From Streptomyces sp. AC558_RSS880 (GTDB taxonomy: Bacteria; Actinomycetota; Actinomycetes; Streptomycetales; Streptomycetaceae), in assembly GCF_019049255.1 (NCBI RefSeq), contig NZ_JAGMUJ010000033.1, forward strand, positions 62,001 through 126,000: a stretch of DNA of 64,000 nucleotides, read 5' to 3'. Numbering within the stretch: position 1 is the stretch's first letter; every line of letters begins with the position of its first letter. Position numbers and translations under genes: made by a program. Below the pieces are notes generated by a model, which searched no databases, was not told where the DNA came from, and saw nothing but the letters and a program-made list of their open reading frames with translations. This document shows, piece after piece, positions 26,415 to 36,019 of this stretch.

Positions 26415-27458
26415 TCAGGGGCCGTCCGGGTCCGCGCGGTTGAGGGCGGACCGCGGGGTGGTCCCCGCCGTCATCAGGTAGTCCGCGGCCGACGTGTCCG
26501 TCACCAGGCTGGTGACGAGACCGGAGCGCAGTACGGCGTCGATCGCGGGCCCCTTGCGCTGACCGCCCGCGATCGCGACGACCTCGGGAACCCGGCGCAG
26601 CTGGTCGGTCTTGACCGTGATGCACCGCTCCCCCAGGTCCCGGCCGACCCGGCGCCCCTCCGCGTCGAAGAGGTGCGCGGACATCTCCGCGGCGACACCG
26701 AGGGAGGCGTAGTGCGCCCGCTCCTCGTCGCTGAGCATGTCGTGCACCGTGGAGATGCCCGGCTCCCAGGAACCGATGGAGACGCAGGCGACGGTGACCT
26801 TGTCGAAGTACTCGAAGGCCCGCGCGATGCCGGTCTGGTGGCGCAGTGCCTGGGCGGTGGCCGCGTCCGGCAGCAGCATCGGCGCGTAGATGGGGTGGGC
26901 GTCGCCGCCCGACACCTGCGCGGCGCGCCGCACGGCCTCCACCGAGCCGCGCTCGGCGGTCCCGGCGTCGTACACGCCCGTGAGCTGCACGACCGTGCAG
27001 GGCGGCAGCCGGTCCAGGGCCGCCGCCATGTGGATGGTGGACCTGCCCCAGGCCAGGCCCAGCACGTCCCCTTCGTTGACCAGCTCGCCGAGCAGGTCGG
27101 CGGCCACCTCTCCCAGGTTCTCGGGGTCGGGTGTCTCCGCGGCCTCGGCCGGGGACTCGACCACGACGGCGTGCCTCAGGCCGTACCGGGCGCGGAGCGC
27201 GTCGGAGCGCTCGGCGTCCAGCTCGGCCGGCACGCGGATCTCGATCCGCACGAGATCCCGTTCGAGGGCGGTCTCCAGGACCCGGGCCACCTTGAAGCGG
27301 CTGACGCCGAACTCCTCGGCGATCTGGATCTTGGATTTGCCCTCGAGGTAGAAGCGGCGGGCCATGGCCGCCGCCTGCACCAGCTCAGCGGGTCCCATCC
27401 GCATGGCTGACCGGCCCGCCGACATACCCGACACGGCGATCTCCTCACTGCTGTTCAC
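26415..27458 (-). CDS. SorC/DeoR-type sugar-binding transcriptional regulator
   Basis: The protein has up to 347 residues. The HTH (about 37-60, KIQIAEEFGVSRFKVARVLE) precedes a sugar-phosphate-binding SorC domain with LAWGRSTIHMAAALDRL and the C-terminal IAGGQRKGPAIDAVLRSG. The open frame starts at a GTG (27458). A better-spaced GAGGAG lies before a GTG eight codons in, so the true start may be at 27434. Members sense phosphorylated sugars. It lies 78 bases downstream of rpe on the same strand, which suggests a link to pentose-phosphate metabolism. Confidence 0.88.
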   Translation of the reverse strand: MNSSEEIAVSGMSAGRSAMRMGPAELVQAAAMARRFYLEGKSKIQIAEEFGVSRFKVARVLETALERDLVRIEIRVPAELDAERSDALRARYGLRHAVVVESPAEAAETPDPENLGEVAADLLGELVNEGDVLGLAWGRSTIHMAAALDRLPPCTVVQLTGVYDAGTAERGSVEAVRRAAQVSGGDAHPIYAPMLLPDAATAQALRHQTGIARAFEYFDKVTVACVSIGSWEPGISTVHDMLSDEERAHYASLGVAAEMSAHLFDAEGRRVGRDLGERCITVKTDQLRRVPEVVAIAGGQRKGPAIDAVLRSGLVTSLVTDTSAADYLMTAGTTPRSALNRADPDGP

Positions 27459-27536
27459 ACTCTGGATTCGCCGTTCATCCTTGCAGATCCGGCGCGGTCG
27501 ATCAGCCCTGCCGGGCGCCGTTCATGTTCCTGACGC

Positions 27537-28223
27537 TCAGTGGTCGCATGCCCACGACGCCTTGGCCGTCGCGGCCTCCGCCTGGTTGCGTAGTGCACGT
27601 ACCGCCTCGGCCGGGTCCGTCGCCCCGTACACGGCGGAACCCGCGACGAAGACGTCGGCGCCGGCGTCGGCGCACCGCTCGATGGTGGACGCCGAGACCC
27701 CGCCGTCGACCTGGAGCCACAGCTCGAGACCGTGCTTGTTGATCAACTCGCGGGTGCGGCGAATCTTCGGAAGCATGATGTCGAGGAAGGCCTGGCCCCC
27801 GAACCCCGGCTCGACCGTCATGATCAGCAGCATGTCGAGTTCGGGGAGCAGGTCCTCGTACGGCTCGATGGGGGTCGCCGGCCTCAGCGCCATGGAGGCA
27901 CGGGCGCCCTTGGCGCGGATCTCCCGGGCGAGCCGCACGGGCGCGGTGGCCGCCTCGACGTGGAAGGTGACCGAACCGGCCCCCGCCTCCACGTACTGGG
28001 GCGCCCATCGATCGGGGGCCTCGATCATCAGATGACAGTCCAGCGGGGTGTCCGTCGCACGGGCGAGCGACTCTACGACCGGCACGCCGAGCGTGAGGTT
28101 CGGGACGAAATGGTTGTCCATGACGTCGACGTGGAGCCAGTCGGCTCCTTCCACCGCCTTCGCCTCGTCGGCGAGGCGGGCGAAGTCGGCGGACAGGATG
28201 CTGGGGCTGATCTGCGGGGCCAT
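27537..28223 (-). CDS. rpe: Ribulose-phosphate 3-epimerase
   Basis: Rpe interconverts ribulose 5-phosphate and xylulose 5-phosphate in the pentose phosphate pathway. The protein has 228 residues starting MAPQISPSILSADFARL. Metal and catalytic residues are in WLHVDVMDNHFVPNLT, DCHLMIEAPDRW, TVEPGFGGQAF and VDGGV. It is the first gene before the SorC regulator and is divergent from the MMPL gene. Confidence 0.96.
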   Translation of the reverse strand: MAPQISPSILSADFARLADEAKAVEGADWLHVDVMDNHFVPNLTLGVPVVESLARATDTPLDCHLMIEAPDRWAPQYVEAGAGSVTFHVEAATAPVRLAREIRAKGARASMALRPATPIEPYEDLLPELDMLLIMTVEPGFGGQAFLDIMLPKIRRTRELINKHGLELWLQVDGGVSASTIERCADAGADVFVAGSAVYGATDPAEAVRALRNQAEAATAKASWACDH

Positions 28224-28383
28224 GCGTCAAGACTGCCATGCCCTCCGGGGGTTGTGTGCGCGGGTCCCGTGCGGGGACGGTTGTGCGTAGCCCGCGGGCC
28301 GGCCGTGGCCGGCCGTGCCCGCCCGGCGGAGCCGCAGACGTTACTGCCCCGCGCCTCTCCAGGGCGCTCTTGTGGAGGTCTCC

Positions 28384-30525
28384 ATGACAGGTGGCCGTGG
28401 TGTCGCGCATCTCGTGTGCGGGCGGCGTTCCAAGTGGCTGGTGCTCGGGCTGTGGGTCGTGGTGCTGCTCCTGACGGCACCGTTCGCCCAGAAGCTGACC
28501 GACGCGCAGGACAACGACGCGGCGTCGTGGCTGCCGGGGTCCGCCGAGTCCACGCAGGTGCTGGAGATCTCCGAGGACTTCCGGCCCGAGCAGATCCCCG
28601 CGATCGTGGTCTACGCGCGGGACGGCGGGCTGACGGCCGCCGACCGGGCGCGGATCGCCGAGGACGTGGAGCGGCTCGAGCGGCTGAGCGACCACGGCAT
28701 CAGGGGCGACGAGACCCTCGGCCCGGTCTTCGACCGGGAGGCCGACCCCCGTGCCGCGCAGGTCTTCGTGCCGATCACGATGGACGCGCAGGGCTGGGAG
28801 CGGATCGGCCCCGCGGTCGACTCCGTCCGGGACGCCGTCGGCGGGAGCGGTGACGGGCTCGCGGTGCACATCACCGGCCCGGGCGGCACGTCCGCCGACT
28901 TCGCCGAGGCGTTCGAGGGCATCGACTCCACGCTGCTGCTGTCCGCGATGGCCGTCGTCGTCGTGATGCTGCTGATCACCTACCGCAGCCCCACCCTGCT
29001 GCTGGTGCCGCTGCTCGCGGTGATCTGCGCGCTGTTCACGGCGCAGGCCCTGATCTACTTCCTGGCCGAGCACGCGGGACTGACGGTCAACGGGCAGAGC
29101 GCCGGCATCCTCACGGTGCTGGTCTTCGGCGCGGGCACCGACTACGCCCTGCTGCTGGTCGCCCGCTACCGGGAGGAGCTGCGCCGGCACGAGGACCGGC
29201 ACGAGGCGATGGCGCTGGCCCTGCACCGCGCGGGCCCGGCGGTGCTCGCCTCCGGCGCGACCGTCGTGCTGAGCATGCTGGTGCTGCTGACCGCCGAGAT
29301 GAACTCCACCCGGGGACTCGGCCCGGTCGCCGCGATCGGTGTCGCGGTCGCCCTGCTGGCCATGCTGACGCTGTTCCCGGCGCTGCTGGTCATCTGCGGC
29401 CGGTGGATCTTCTGGCCGGTGATCCCGCACCACGGCGCCCCCGACCCGACCGAGCGGGGCGTGTGGGCCCGCACGGGCCGCCGCATCGCCCGCCGTCCGC
29501 GCCTGGTCTGGGGTGTGACGGCGGTGGTGCTGGCGGTCTGCTCGCTGGGCCTGATCCAGCTCCGCGCGGAGGGCATCGGCAACGCGGACGCGTTCACCGG
29601 GAAACCGGACTCGATCACCGGGCAGGAGGTCTCCGCGCGGTACTTCCCGGCCGGCAGCGGCGATCCGCTGGTCGTCGTCGGCAACCGGGCGCAGGCCGAG
29701 CAGGTCGGCCGCGCGGTCGCCGGTACGGAGGGGGTCGTCCCGGAGTCCCTCGGCGTGCCCCCGGGCACGAAGCCGTCGTTCGAGGGCAAGGTGCTCTTCG
29801 AGGCCACCATGACCGCCCCGTCGGACAGCGAGGCGGCCAAGCAGACCGTGGAGCGGGTGCGCGACGCCGTGCACGCGGTACCGGACGCCGACGCGCAGGT
29901 GGGCGGCGGTACGGCGGCGCTGCTGGACATGGACGAGGCGACCACCCACGACAACACGCTGATCATCCCGCTGGTGCTGGTGGTCGTCCTGCTGATCCTG
30001 TGCGTGCTGCTGCGCGCCCTGATCGCCCCGCTGCTGCTGATCGCGACGGTGATCCTGTCGTTCGCGGCGGCGCTCGGCCTCAGCGCCCTGGCCTTCCGGC
30101 ACGTCTTCGGCTACGCGGGCGAGTCGACCGACTTCCCGCTGTTCGTCTTCGTCTTCCTGGTGGCCCTGGGCATCGACTACAACATCTTCCTGACCACCCG
30201 CATCCGCGAGGAGGCCGCCCGTCAGGGCACCCGGCCGGGCGTGGTCACCGGCCTCGCGGCCACGGGCGCCGTCATCACCTCGGCGGGCCTGGTCCTCGCC
30301 GGCACCTTCGCCGCCCTCGGCACGCTGCCCATGGTCGCGTTCGCCGAGATCGGCTTCGCGGTCGCCCTGGGCGTGCTGCTGGACACCTTCGTCGTGCGGT
30401 CGGTGCTGGTCACGTCCCTGTTCCTGGACGTGGGCCCGAAGGTGTGGTGGCCGCACCGGCTGGCCCGCGAGGACGGCGGCGAGGTGAGCGAGCCCGAGGA
30501 GAGCCTCAGCCGGTCCGGCGGATGA
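28384..30525 (+). CDS. MMPL family transporter
   Basis: The protein has 713 residues from an ATG with a GGAGG site 6 bases upstream. The RND/MMPL layout is visible: an N-terminal helix (about 18-34), a periplasmic-type loop, a first block of five membrane segments with GAGTDYALLLVARYREEL, a second loop and a second block with GIDYNIFLTTRIREEA. These two GxDYxxxxxxRxREE motifs are the family hallmark. MMPL proteins export lipids or other hydrophobic compounds with proton motive force. The 3' end overlaps the convergent rsmB by 20 bases. Confidence 0.92.
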   Translation: MTGGRGVAHLVCGRRSKWLVLGLWVVVLLLTAPFAQKLTDAQDNDAASWLPGSAESTQVLEISEDFRPEQIPAIVVYARDGGLTAADRARIAEDVERLERLSDHGIRGDETLGPVFDREADPRAAQVFVPITMDAQGWERIGPAVDSVRDAVGGSGDGLAVHITGPGGTSADFAEAFEGIDSTLLLSAMAVVVVMLLITYRSPTLLLVPLLAVICALFTAQALIYFLAEHAGLTVNGQSAGILTVLVFGAGTDYALLLVARYREELRRHEDRHEAMALALHRAGPAVLASGATVVLSMLVLLTAEMNSTRGLGPVAAIGVAVALLAMLTLFPALLVICGRWIFWPVIPHHGAPDPTERGVWARTGRRIARRPRLVWGVTAVVLAVCSLGLIQLRAEGIGNADAFTGKPDSITGQEVSARYFPAGSGDPLVVVGNRAQAEQVGRAVAGTEGVVPESLGVPPGTKPSFEGKVLFEATMTAPSDSEAAKQTVERVRDAVHAVPDADAQVGGGTAALLDMDEATTHDNTLIIPLVLVVVLLILCVLLRALIAPLLLIATVILSFAAALGLSALAFRHVFGYAGESTDFPLFVFVFLVALGIDYNIFLTTRIREEAARQGTRPGVVTGLAATGAVITSAGLVLAGTFAALGTLPMVAFAEIGFAVALGVLLDTFVVRSVLVTSLFLDVGPKVWWPHRLAREDGGEVSEPEESLSRSGG

Positions 30526-31924
30526 GGGCCAGGTACATCGCGTCGGTGCCGTGCAGGTGCGGCCACAGCTGTACGTCGGGGCCCTCGCCCAGATCCGGTA
30601 CGCCGGGCAGCAGCGGCCGGGCGTCGATCAGGTCGGCCTCCGGGAACTGCTTGAGGAGGTCGGCGACCACGGCCCGGGTCTCCGCGAGGTGCGGGGAGCA
30701 GGTGGCGTAGCCGACGACACCGCCGACCCGTACGGACTCCAGGGCGGTGCGCAGCAGCCCGCGCTGGAGGGGGGCGAAGCCGTCCAGGTCCTCCGGGCGG
30801 CGCCGCCAGCGCGCCTCGGGGCGGCGGCGCAGGGCACCGAGGCCGGTGCACGGCACGTCGACCAGCACCCGGTCGAAGCTGCCGGGGCGCCACGGCGGGC
30901 GCGTCCCGTCCGCGGCGACGACCTGGTACGGTCCCGGGTTCCCGGCGAGCGCCTTCGCCACAAGACCGGCCCGGTGCGGCTGCTTTTCGGAGGCCAGCAG
31001 CACCGCGCCCCGCTCGGCGGCGAGCGCGCCGAGCAGCGCGGCCTTCCCGCCCGGTCCGGCGCACCCGTCCAGCCACATCCGGTCGGGACCCTCGACGGGC
31101 GCGTTCGCGAGCGCGAGCGCGACGAGCTGGCTGCCCTCGTCCTGCACGCCGGCCCGGCCCTCCGCGACCGCCGGGACGGCGCCCGGCTCCCCGCCCTCGG
31201 TCAGCCGCACCGCGTACGGCGACCAGCGGCCGGCGACGGCGGCCTCCTCGTCGAGCAGTTCGGTGGTCGTCGCCCGCCCGGGACGGGCGACCAGGGTCAC
31301 CTCGGGCCGCTCGTTGTCGGCCCGCAGCAGCTCCTCGATGCCGGCGCGCCCGCCGCCGAGGGAGTCCCACAGCGCGGAGACGACCCAGCGGGGGTGCGAG
31401 TGCACGACGGCGAGGTGGTCCTCGGGGTCCTCGTCGTAGGGCGGCGCGACCCGCTCCAGCCAGCCGTCGAGATCGTCCTGCGCGATCTTCCGCAGCACGG
31501 CGTTGACGAACTTGGCGCGGCCGTCGCCGAGCACCACCCGGGCCAGCTCGACGGTGGCGGACACGGCGGCGTGCGTCGGGATCCGCGTACCGAGCAGCTG
31601 GTGCGCGCCGAGGTTCAGCACGTCCAGCACCGGCGGGTCCACCTCGCGCAGCGGCCGGTCGACGCAGGCGGCGACGATCGCGTCGTACGTCCCCTGGCGG
31701 CGCAGCGTGCCGTACACCAGCTCGGTGGCCAGCGCCGCGTCGCGTGTGTCGAAGTCGCCGTTCTCGCGCGCCTTGCGCAGCAGCGGGGGCAGGACGAGGT
31801 TGGCGTACGCGTCCCGCTCGTCCACGGCCCGCAGGGCCTCGAAGGCGAGGATGCGGACGGGGTCCTTCTTGGGCCGGCGGTAGGGCTTGGCGGGCCTGCG
31901 GGGCCGACGGGGCTGGTCGCTCAC
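30506..31924 (-). CDS. rsmB: 16S rRNA (cytosine-967-C5)-methyltransferase
   Basis: The protein has 472 residues. An N-terminal NusB-like domain (about 22-160) is followed by a Rossmann methyltransferase with the SAM motif WLDGCAGPGGKAALLGALAAE. The two catalytic cysteines lie in DVPCTGLGALRRRPEARW and GYATCSPHLAETRAV. It lies directly upstream of fmt on the same strand (gap 67 bases: fmt is transcribed first), the conserved fmt-rsmB pairing. Confidence 0.94.
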   Translation of the reverse strand: MSDQPRRPRRPAKPYRRPKKDPVRILAFEALRAVDERDAYANLVLPPLLRKARENGDFDTRDAALATELVYGTLRRQGTYDAIVAACVDRPLREVDPPVLDVLNLGAHQLLGTRIPTHAAVSATVELARVVLGDGRAKFVNAVLRKIAQDDLDGWLERVAPPYDEDPEDHLAVVHSHPRWVVSALWDSLGGGRAGIEELLRADNERPEVTLVARPGRATTTELLDEEAAVAGRWSPYAVRLTEGGEPGAVPAVAEGRAGVQDEGSQLVALALANAPVEGPDRMWLDGCAGPGGKAALLGALAAERGAVLLASEKQPHRAGLVAKALAGNPGPYQVVAADGTRPPWRPGSFDRVLVDVPCTGLGALRRRPEARWRRRPEDLDGFAPLQRGLLRTALESVRVGGVVGYATCSPHLAETRAVVADLLKQFPEADLIDARPLLPGVPDLGEGPDVQLWPHLHGTDAMYLALIRRTG

Positions 31925-31991
31925 GAAAAAGGTGCTCCGGATGTGGGGTGAAGTGCGCTCTCCAGCCTACGTCGTGGAGATCCCGGGGGCG

Positions 31992-32924
31992 TCAGGCGCC
32001 GACGGTCTCCCCGGCGGCGATCCGCACCCCGCGCGCCCAGTCCGCCGCCCGCATCGGCTTCTTGCCCTGGGCCTGCACCCACAGCAGCTCCACGGCGTAC
32101 GAACCGGTGCCCACGTACACGTTGTTCTTGCCGACGGACAGCTGCCCGGGCGCGAGGTCGGTCAGGTCCGGTACGGGGGCGGCCTGGACGATCTTCAGGC
32201 GCTCGCCCCGGAAGGTGGTCCAGGCGCCGGGCGCGGGGGTGCAGCCGCGCACCACCCGGTCGACGCGCAGCGCCGGGGTGCCCCAGTCGACGCGGGCGTC
32301 CTCGACGGTGACCTTGGGGGCGAGGCTGATGCCGTCGGCGGGCTGCGGTACGGCCTTCAGGGTGCCGTCCTCGATGCCGTCCATGGTGGCGGCGAGCAGG
32401 CCGGCGCCGGCGAAGGCGAGCCGGGTGAGCAGGTCGCCGCTGGTGTCGGTGGGGCGGATCTCCTCGGTGACGGTGCCGTAGACGGGGCCCGAGTCGAGGC
32501 CCTCCTCGATGAGGAAGGTGGCGGCGCCGGTGATCTCGTCGCCGGCCATGATGGCGTGCTGCACGGGTGCGGCGCCGCGCCAGGCGGGCAGCAGCGAGAA
32601 GTGCAGGTTGACCCAGCCCCGGGCGGGGATGTCGAGGGCGGCCCTGGGGAGGAGGGCGCCGTAGGCGACGACGGGGCAGCAGTCCGGCGCGATCTCCTCG
32701 AGCCGCTCCAGGAACTCGGGGTCCCTGGGCTTCGCCGGCTTCAGCACCTCGATCCCGGCCTCCTCCGCCCGCTCGGCGACGGGGGAGGCGACGAGCCTGC
32801 GCCCCCGCCCGGCGGGCGCGTCGGGCCGCGTGACGACGGCGGCCACCTCGTGCCGCCCGGAGGCGAGAAGAGCGTCCAGTGCGGGAACGGCGACCTCGGG
32901 GGTACCGGCGAAGACGAGCTTCAT
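31992..32924 (-). CDS. fmt: Methionyl-tRNA formyltransferase
   Basis: Fmt formylates initiator Met-tRNA using 10-formyl-tetrahydrofolate. The protein has 310 residues starting MKLVFAGTPEVAVPALDALL. Catalytic landmarks are VNLHFSLLPAWRGAAPVQHAI (His and SLLPxxRG) and EEGLDSGPVY, with a C-terminal OB-like domain. The ATG at 32924 is the family start; the long open frame beyond it has no family similarity. Confidence 0.96.
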   Translation of the reverse strand: MKLVFAGTPEVAVPALDALLASGRHEVAAVVTRPDAPAGRGRRLVASPVAERAEEAGIEVLKPAKPRDPEFLERLEEIAPDCCPVVAYGALLPRAALDIPARGWVNLHFSLLPAWRGAAPVQHAIMAGDEITGAATFLIEEGLDSGPVYGTVTEEIRPTDTSGDLLTRLAFAGAGLLAATMDGIEDGTLKAVPQPADGISLAPKVTVEDARVDWGTPALRVDRVVRGCTPAPGAWTTFRGERLKIVQAAPVPDLTDLAPGQLSVGKNNVYVGTGSYAVELLWVQAQGKKPMRAADWARGVRIAAGETVGA

Positions 32925-33180
32925 GGGGTGCTTGGGGCCTCTCGGGCGAGGACGGACACGGGCAGCGCACCAGTCTATGGGTGTCGACGGAGCCACCCGT
33001 GCGGGGAGAGCCGCCGACGGCGAGGCAGCCCCACGGCGAACCTCCGCCTCTCGACTCACCGGGAACGGGTGGTGCGCGGGTGGAGGACACGCCGAGGCCG
33101 AAGGCCGAGGCGCACCCCACGCGGGGGCGTACGCATATGCCGCCACGCCCCCACCCCGTGACCAGTGGAGCGCATACGCG

Positions 33181-33203
33181 TTGGTCAAGAAAGAGTTGAC
33201 CAA
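33181..33203. promoter_or_regulatory. Perfect inverted repeat TTGGTCAA-N7-TTGACCAA
   Basis: The 8-base arms at 33181-33188 and 33196-33203 are exact reverse complements in a locally AT-richer stretch, 52 bases before the HTH protein's ATG. It may be an operator for that gene or for fmt. The rest of the 330-base gap 32925-33254 holds GC-rich sequence with no gene that I can support. Confidence 0.55.
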
Positions 33204-33254
33204 GGGCCCCGACACGGGCCTGATTCCTTTCACGCCGGTTCGAGAGGCTTGTTC

Positions 33255-33797
33255 ATGGCCGACCACGCAACCCACGACGCCCAGGCTCGGGCCAGCCTGC
33301 ACTTGCTGGTGCGGGACATCGAGCGGGTCCGCCGGCAGGTGGACGCGCTGCGCACGCTCACCGCCCAGCTGGGCAACGTCTACCGCCCACGCCGCTCCGG
33401 CCCTTCCACGGGCTTCGTCGTCTACGGACGTGCTCCCGCCCCCACGGTCCGTCTCGCCCAGGAGCTGCGGGACAGTGTCGAGACCCTGGTCACGGCGGCC
33501 GTGGACTTCGACCGTTCCCTGGGCTTCTCGTGGGACGCCGTGGGCTCGGCGCTCGGGGTCACCAAGCAGGCGGTCCACCGCCGCTACGGCGCCCGCCGTG
33601 CCGCCGCCCAGGCGTCGGCGGCCGCCGAGGCCGCCGCGGAGGCGCCGGGCACCCGCGCGGTGAACGCGGTCGCCGGCGTCACCACGGTGCCGACGGTCCC
33701 CGCGGCCCACTCCATGCCGACCCAGCCCACGGCCGGCAGTCCGTCCCTCCTCGACGACCCACGCCCGACGGCCCTGCCCTCCCCCCGCAACGGCTGA
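33255..33797 (+). CDS. Small helix-turn-helix protein of unknown role
   Basis: The protein has 180 residues. A helical N-terminus (LHLLVRDIERVRRQVDALRTLTAQLG) may form a coiled coil. A homeodomain-like HTH follows (about 92-115, FSWDAVGSALGVTKQAVHRRYGARR), then an Ala/Pro/Thr-rich tail. The ATG at 33255 was chosen because it begins MADHATHDAQARASLH and an AGAGG sequence lies close upstream. It sits convergent with priA and just downstream of a perfect inverted repeat, so autoregulation is possible. I do not recognise a named homologue. Confidence 0.75.
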   Translation: MADHATHDAQARASLHLLVRDIERVRRQVDALRTLTAQLGNVYRPRRSGPSTGFVVYGRAPAPTVRLAQELRDSVETLVTAAVDFDRSLGFSWDAVGSALGVTKQAVHRRYGARRAAAQASAAAEAAAEAPGTRAVNAVAGVTTVPTVPAAHSMPTQPTAGSPSLLDDPRPTALPSPRNG

Positions 33798-33819
33798 GCC
33801 CCCGCTCGCCGCCCTCACC

Positions 33820-33854
33820 GCGCCCTCCCGGACGCACCGCCCCCGGGAGGGCGC
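33820..33854. terminator. Bidirectional terminator hairpin between the HTH gene and priA
   Basis: GCGCCCTCCCGG (33820-33831) pairs perfectly with CCGGGAGGGCGC (33843-33854) across an 11-base loop, between two convergent stop codons. Confidence 0.75.
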
Positions 33855-33871
33855 GGCGCGTCCCGGCGGGT

Positions 33872-36019
33872 TCAGCCGATGTCCGGAGGGTCGATGCGGA
33901 CCCATACGGGGGTGGTCCCGCCCCGGGCCGTGCGTGTCGCCTGGGCGGACTTCAGCGCGGCGGCCAGTGCGGCGCCGTTGCCGGGGGGCACCCGGACCAG
34001 CGCCCGGTCCCAGTGCTCACCGGGGGGCGGTGCGCCCGGCCGGCGCGGGCGGCCCGCCGGGGTGACCGGCAGGGGCACCGGACCCAGGATCTCCGCCCGC
34101 GCGGGCAGCTCCACCGCGCGGAGGAACTCGGCCACCGCCTCGCCCGGCCCCGACACCGCCGCCATCCGGGACACCGGCGGGAACCCCAGTTCGCCCCGCT
34201 CGGCCAGTTCCCGTACCGCGTGCCCGACCGGGTCCCACCGGACCAGCGCCTGCACGGGCCGCAGGGTCGGCTCGGCGACTATGACCACCGTGCCGCCCGC
34301 CGACTGCGGCCGGACCAGCGCCGCCGCGCCGATCCAGCGGCGCAACGCGTCCTCCCCGGCCCGCAGATCGGGCCGGCTCAGCATGGCCCACCCGTCCAGC
34401 AGCAGCGCCGCCGCGTATCCGCCCTCGGCCACCGGCTCCGCGCCGGGGGTGCTCACCACCAGCGCGGGTGACCCCGGCACCGTGTCCAGTACGTGCTCGC
34501 GCCCCGAGGTGCGCACCGGGACCGCGGGGAAGGCCCGGCCCAGCTCCTCGGCGGTCCGCCGCGCCCCGACCACCTGGGCCCGCAACCGGAACCCGCCGCA
34601 CTCGGGGCAGTGCCAGCGGCTCTCCTCGCGCCCGCACCACTCACACCGCAGATCGTCGGACCCCTGTGCCTGCAGCGGCCCGGAGCAGTGCCGGCACCGG
34701 GCGGGGGCCCGGCAGCCGGCGCACGCCATCCGCGGCACATAGCCACGGCGGGGCACCTGCACGAGCACCGGCCCGTGCCGCAGCCCCTCCCTGGCGGCCT
34801 GCCAGGCGAGGCTCGGCAGCCGCGCCGCGCGGGCGGCCTCGTCACGCGCGAGGTCCCCGTCCCCCACGGTCCGCACCAGCGGCGCGGCGGCCCGCACCCG
34901 CTCCCTCCCGGCGACCAGCGGCCGGGCCCAACCGGTCTCCACCAGCTGGGCGGCCTCCACGGTGCAGTGCCGGCTGCCCAGCAGGAAGCCGCACTTGTCC
35001 TGCGCCGCCCGCAGCAGCAGCACCTCACGGGCGTGCGGCTGCGGGGCGTGCGGCTCGCTGTGGCTGTCGTCGCCGTCGTCCCAGACGGCGACCAGTCCGA
35101 GGTCCCGCACCGGCGCGAACATCGCCGCCCGTGTCCCGACGACGGCCCGTACGGAGCCCCGCCGCACGGCGAGCCACCGCGCGTACCGCTTCTCCGGCCC
35201 GGCGTCGGCGGTGAGGACCGCGTGCCGCCCCTCCCCCAGCAGTTCGGTGAGCGCCGCGTCGACGCGGGCCACGGCCCTCCCGTCCGGCAGGACGACCAGC
35301 GCGCCCCGCCCGGAGGCCAGGGTCGCGGCGACGGCGCGGGCCAGTTCCTCGCTCCACCGCGGCCCCGGCAGCGCGTTCCACACGGCCCGTGGGGCGCCTC
35401 CCGAGGCCAGCGACTCCAGGAAGGCCGGCCCCTGCTCGTACCGCTCCCAGGAGCCGGGTGCGGGCGCCGGGGGCGGCGGCAGCGGGTCGGGCGAGGGCCG
35501 TCGCTCCGCGCGGGCGTTGCGCGGCGGCACGGCGAGCTGGAGGACGTCGGCGAGGCTGCCCGCGTACCGGTCGGCGACCGCGCGGGCGAGGCCCAGCAGT
35601 TCCTCGCCGAGCACCGGTTCGGGCGAGACCACCTGCGCCAGTGCCGCCAGGGGTCCCGAGTAGTCGGACTCGGCGAGGCGCTCGACGAGGAACCCGTCGA
35701 TCAGTCCGCCGCCCTCGCGCCGCCCCTCCCGCACCCGGTGCCGTCCGGCCCCGAACCGCACCCGCACCCGCACCCCCGGCTGCGCGTCGGCGTCCAGTTC
35801 CTCGGGCACGGCGTAGTCGAAGTAGCGGTCGAGGTGGAGCACGCCCTTGTCGACGAGGACCCGGGCGACGGGCAGCTCCCCGGCGAGCGCGGCGCCGCGC
35901 CAGGTGCGTGGTTTGGCCCGGGGCGCCTTGGCCTTGCGCACGCTCTCCCGGATGAGCGCGAGCTGCTCGGGCGGCGCGCCCTCCGCGCCGCCCTCCGGCT
36001 GTCCGTTCTCGCTGCTCAC
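33872..36019 (-). CDS. priA: Primosomal protein N' (PriA), probable helicase-inactive actinobacterial form
   Basis: The protein has 715 residues. The N-terminal DNA-binding domain (about 45-150) and the central zinc-binding region (CAGC...CRHC...CEWC...CPEC, eight cysteines) are present. The ATPase motifs are not: no GxTGSGKT Walker A is visible, and the Walker B DEEH position reads VWDDGDDS after VGTRAAMFAPVRDLGLV. It probably keeps a replication-restart or scaffold role without helicase activity, as described for other actinobacterial PriA-like proteins. The GTG start is at 36019. Confidence 0.9.
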   Translation of the reverse strand: MSSENGQPEGGAEGAPPEQLALIRESVRKAKAPRAKPRTWRGAALAGELPVARVLVDKGVLHLDRYFDYAVPEELDADAQPGVRVRVRFGAGRHRVREGRREGGGLIDGFLVERLAESDYSGPLAALAQVVSPEPVLGEELLGLARAVADRYAGSLADVLQLAVPPRNARAERRPSPDPLPPPPAPAPGSWERYEQGPAFLESLASGGAPRAVWNALPGPRWSEELARAVAATLASGRGALVVLPDGRAVARVDAALTELLGEGRHAVLTADAGPEKRYARWLAVRRGSVRAVVGTRAAMFAPVRDLGLVAVWDDGDDSHSEPHAPQPHAREVLLLRAAQDKCGFLLGSRHCTVEAAQLVETGWARPLVAGRERVRAAAPLVRTVGDGDLARDEAARAARLPSLAWQAAREGLRHGPVLVQVPRRGYVPRMACAGCRAPARCRHCSGPLQAQGSDDLRCEWCGREESRWHCPECGGFRLRAQVVGARRTAEELGRAFPAVPVRTSGREHVLDTVPGSPALVVSTPGAEPVAEGGYAAALLLDGWAMLSRPDLRAGEDALRRWIGAAALVRPQSAGGTVVIVAEPTLRPVQALVRWDPVGHAVRELAERGELGFPPVSRMAAVSGPGEAVAEFLRAVELPARAEILGPVPLPVTPAGRPRRPGAPPPGEHWDRALVRVPPGNGAALAAALKSAQATRTARGGTTPVWVRIDPPDIG

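Noticed and set aside
25822..26625. 267-codon minus-strand frame as an intact gene
   Set aside because: Most of it is Arg/Pro/Ala-rich and it runs into the SorC-type gene in another frame; only a short ribonuclease-like stretch in a different frame looks protein-derived.
28315..28383. Upstream extension of the MMPL protein
   Set aside because: The ATG at 28384 has a good GGAGG site and starts at the family N-terminus.
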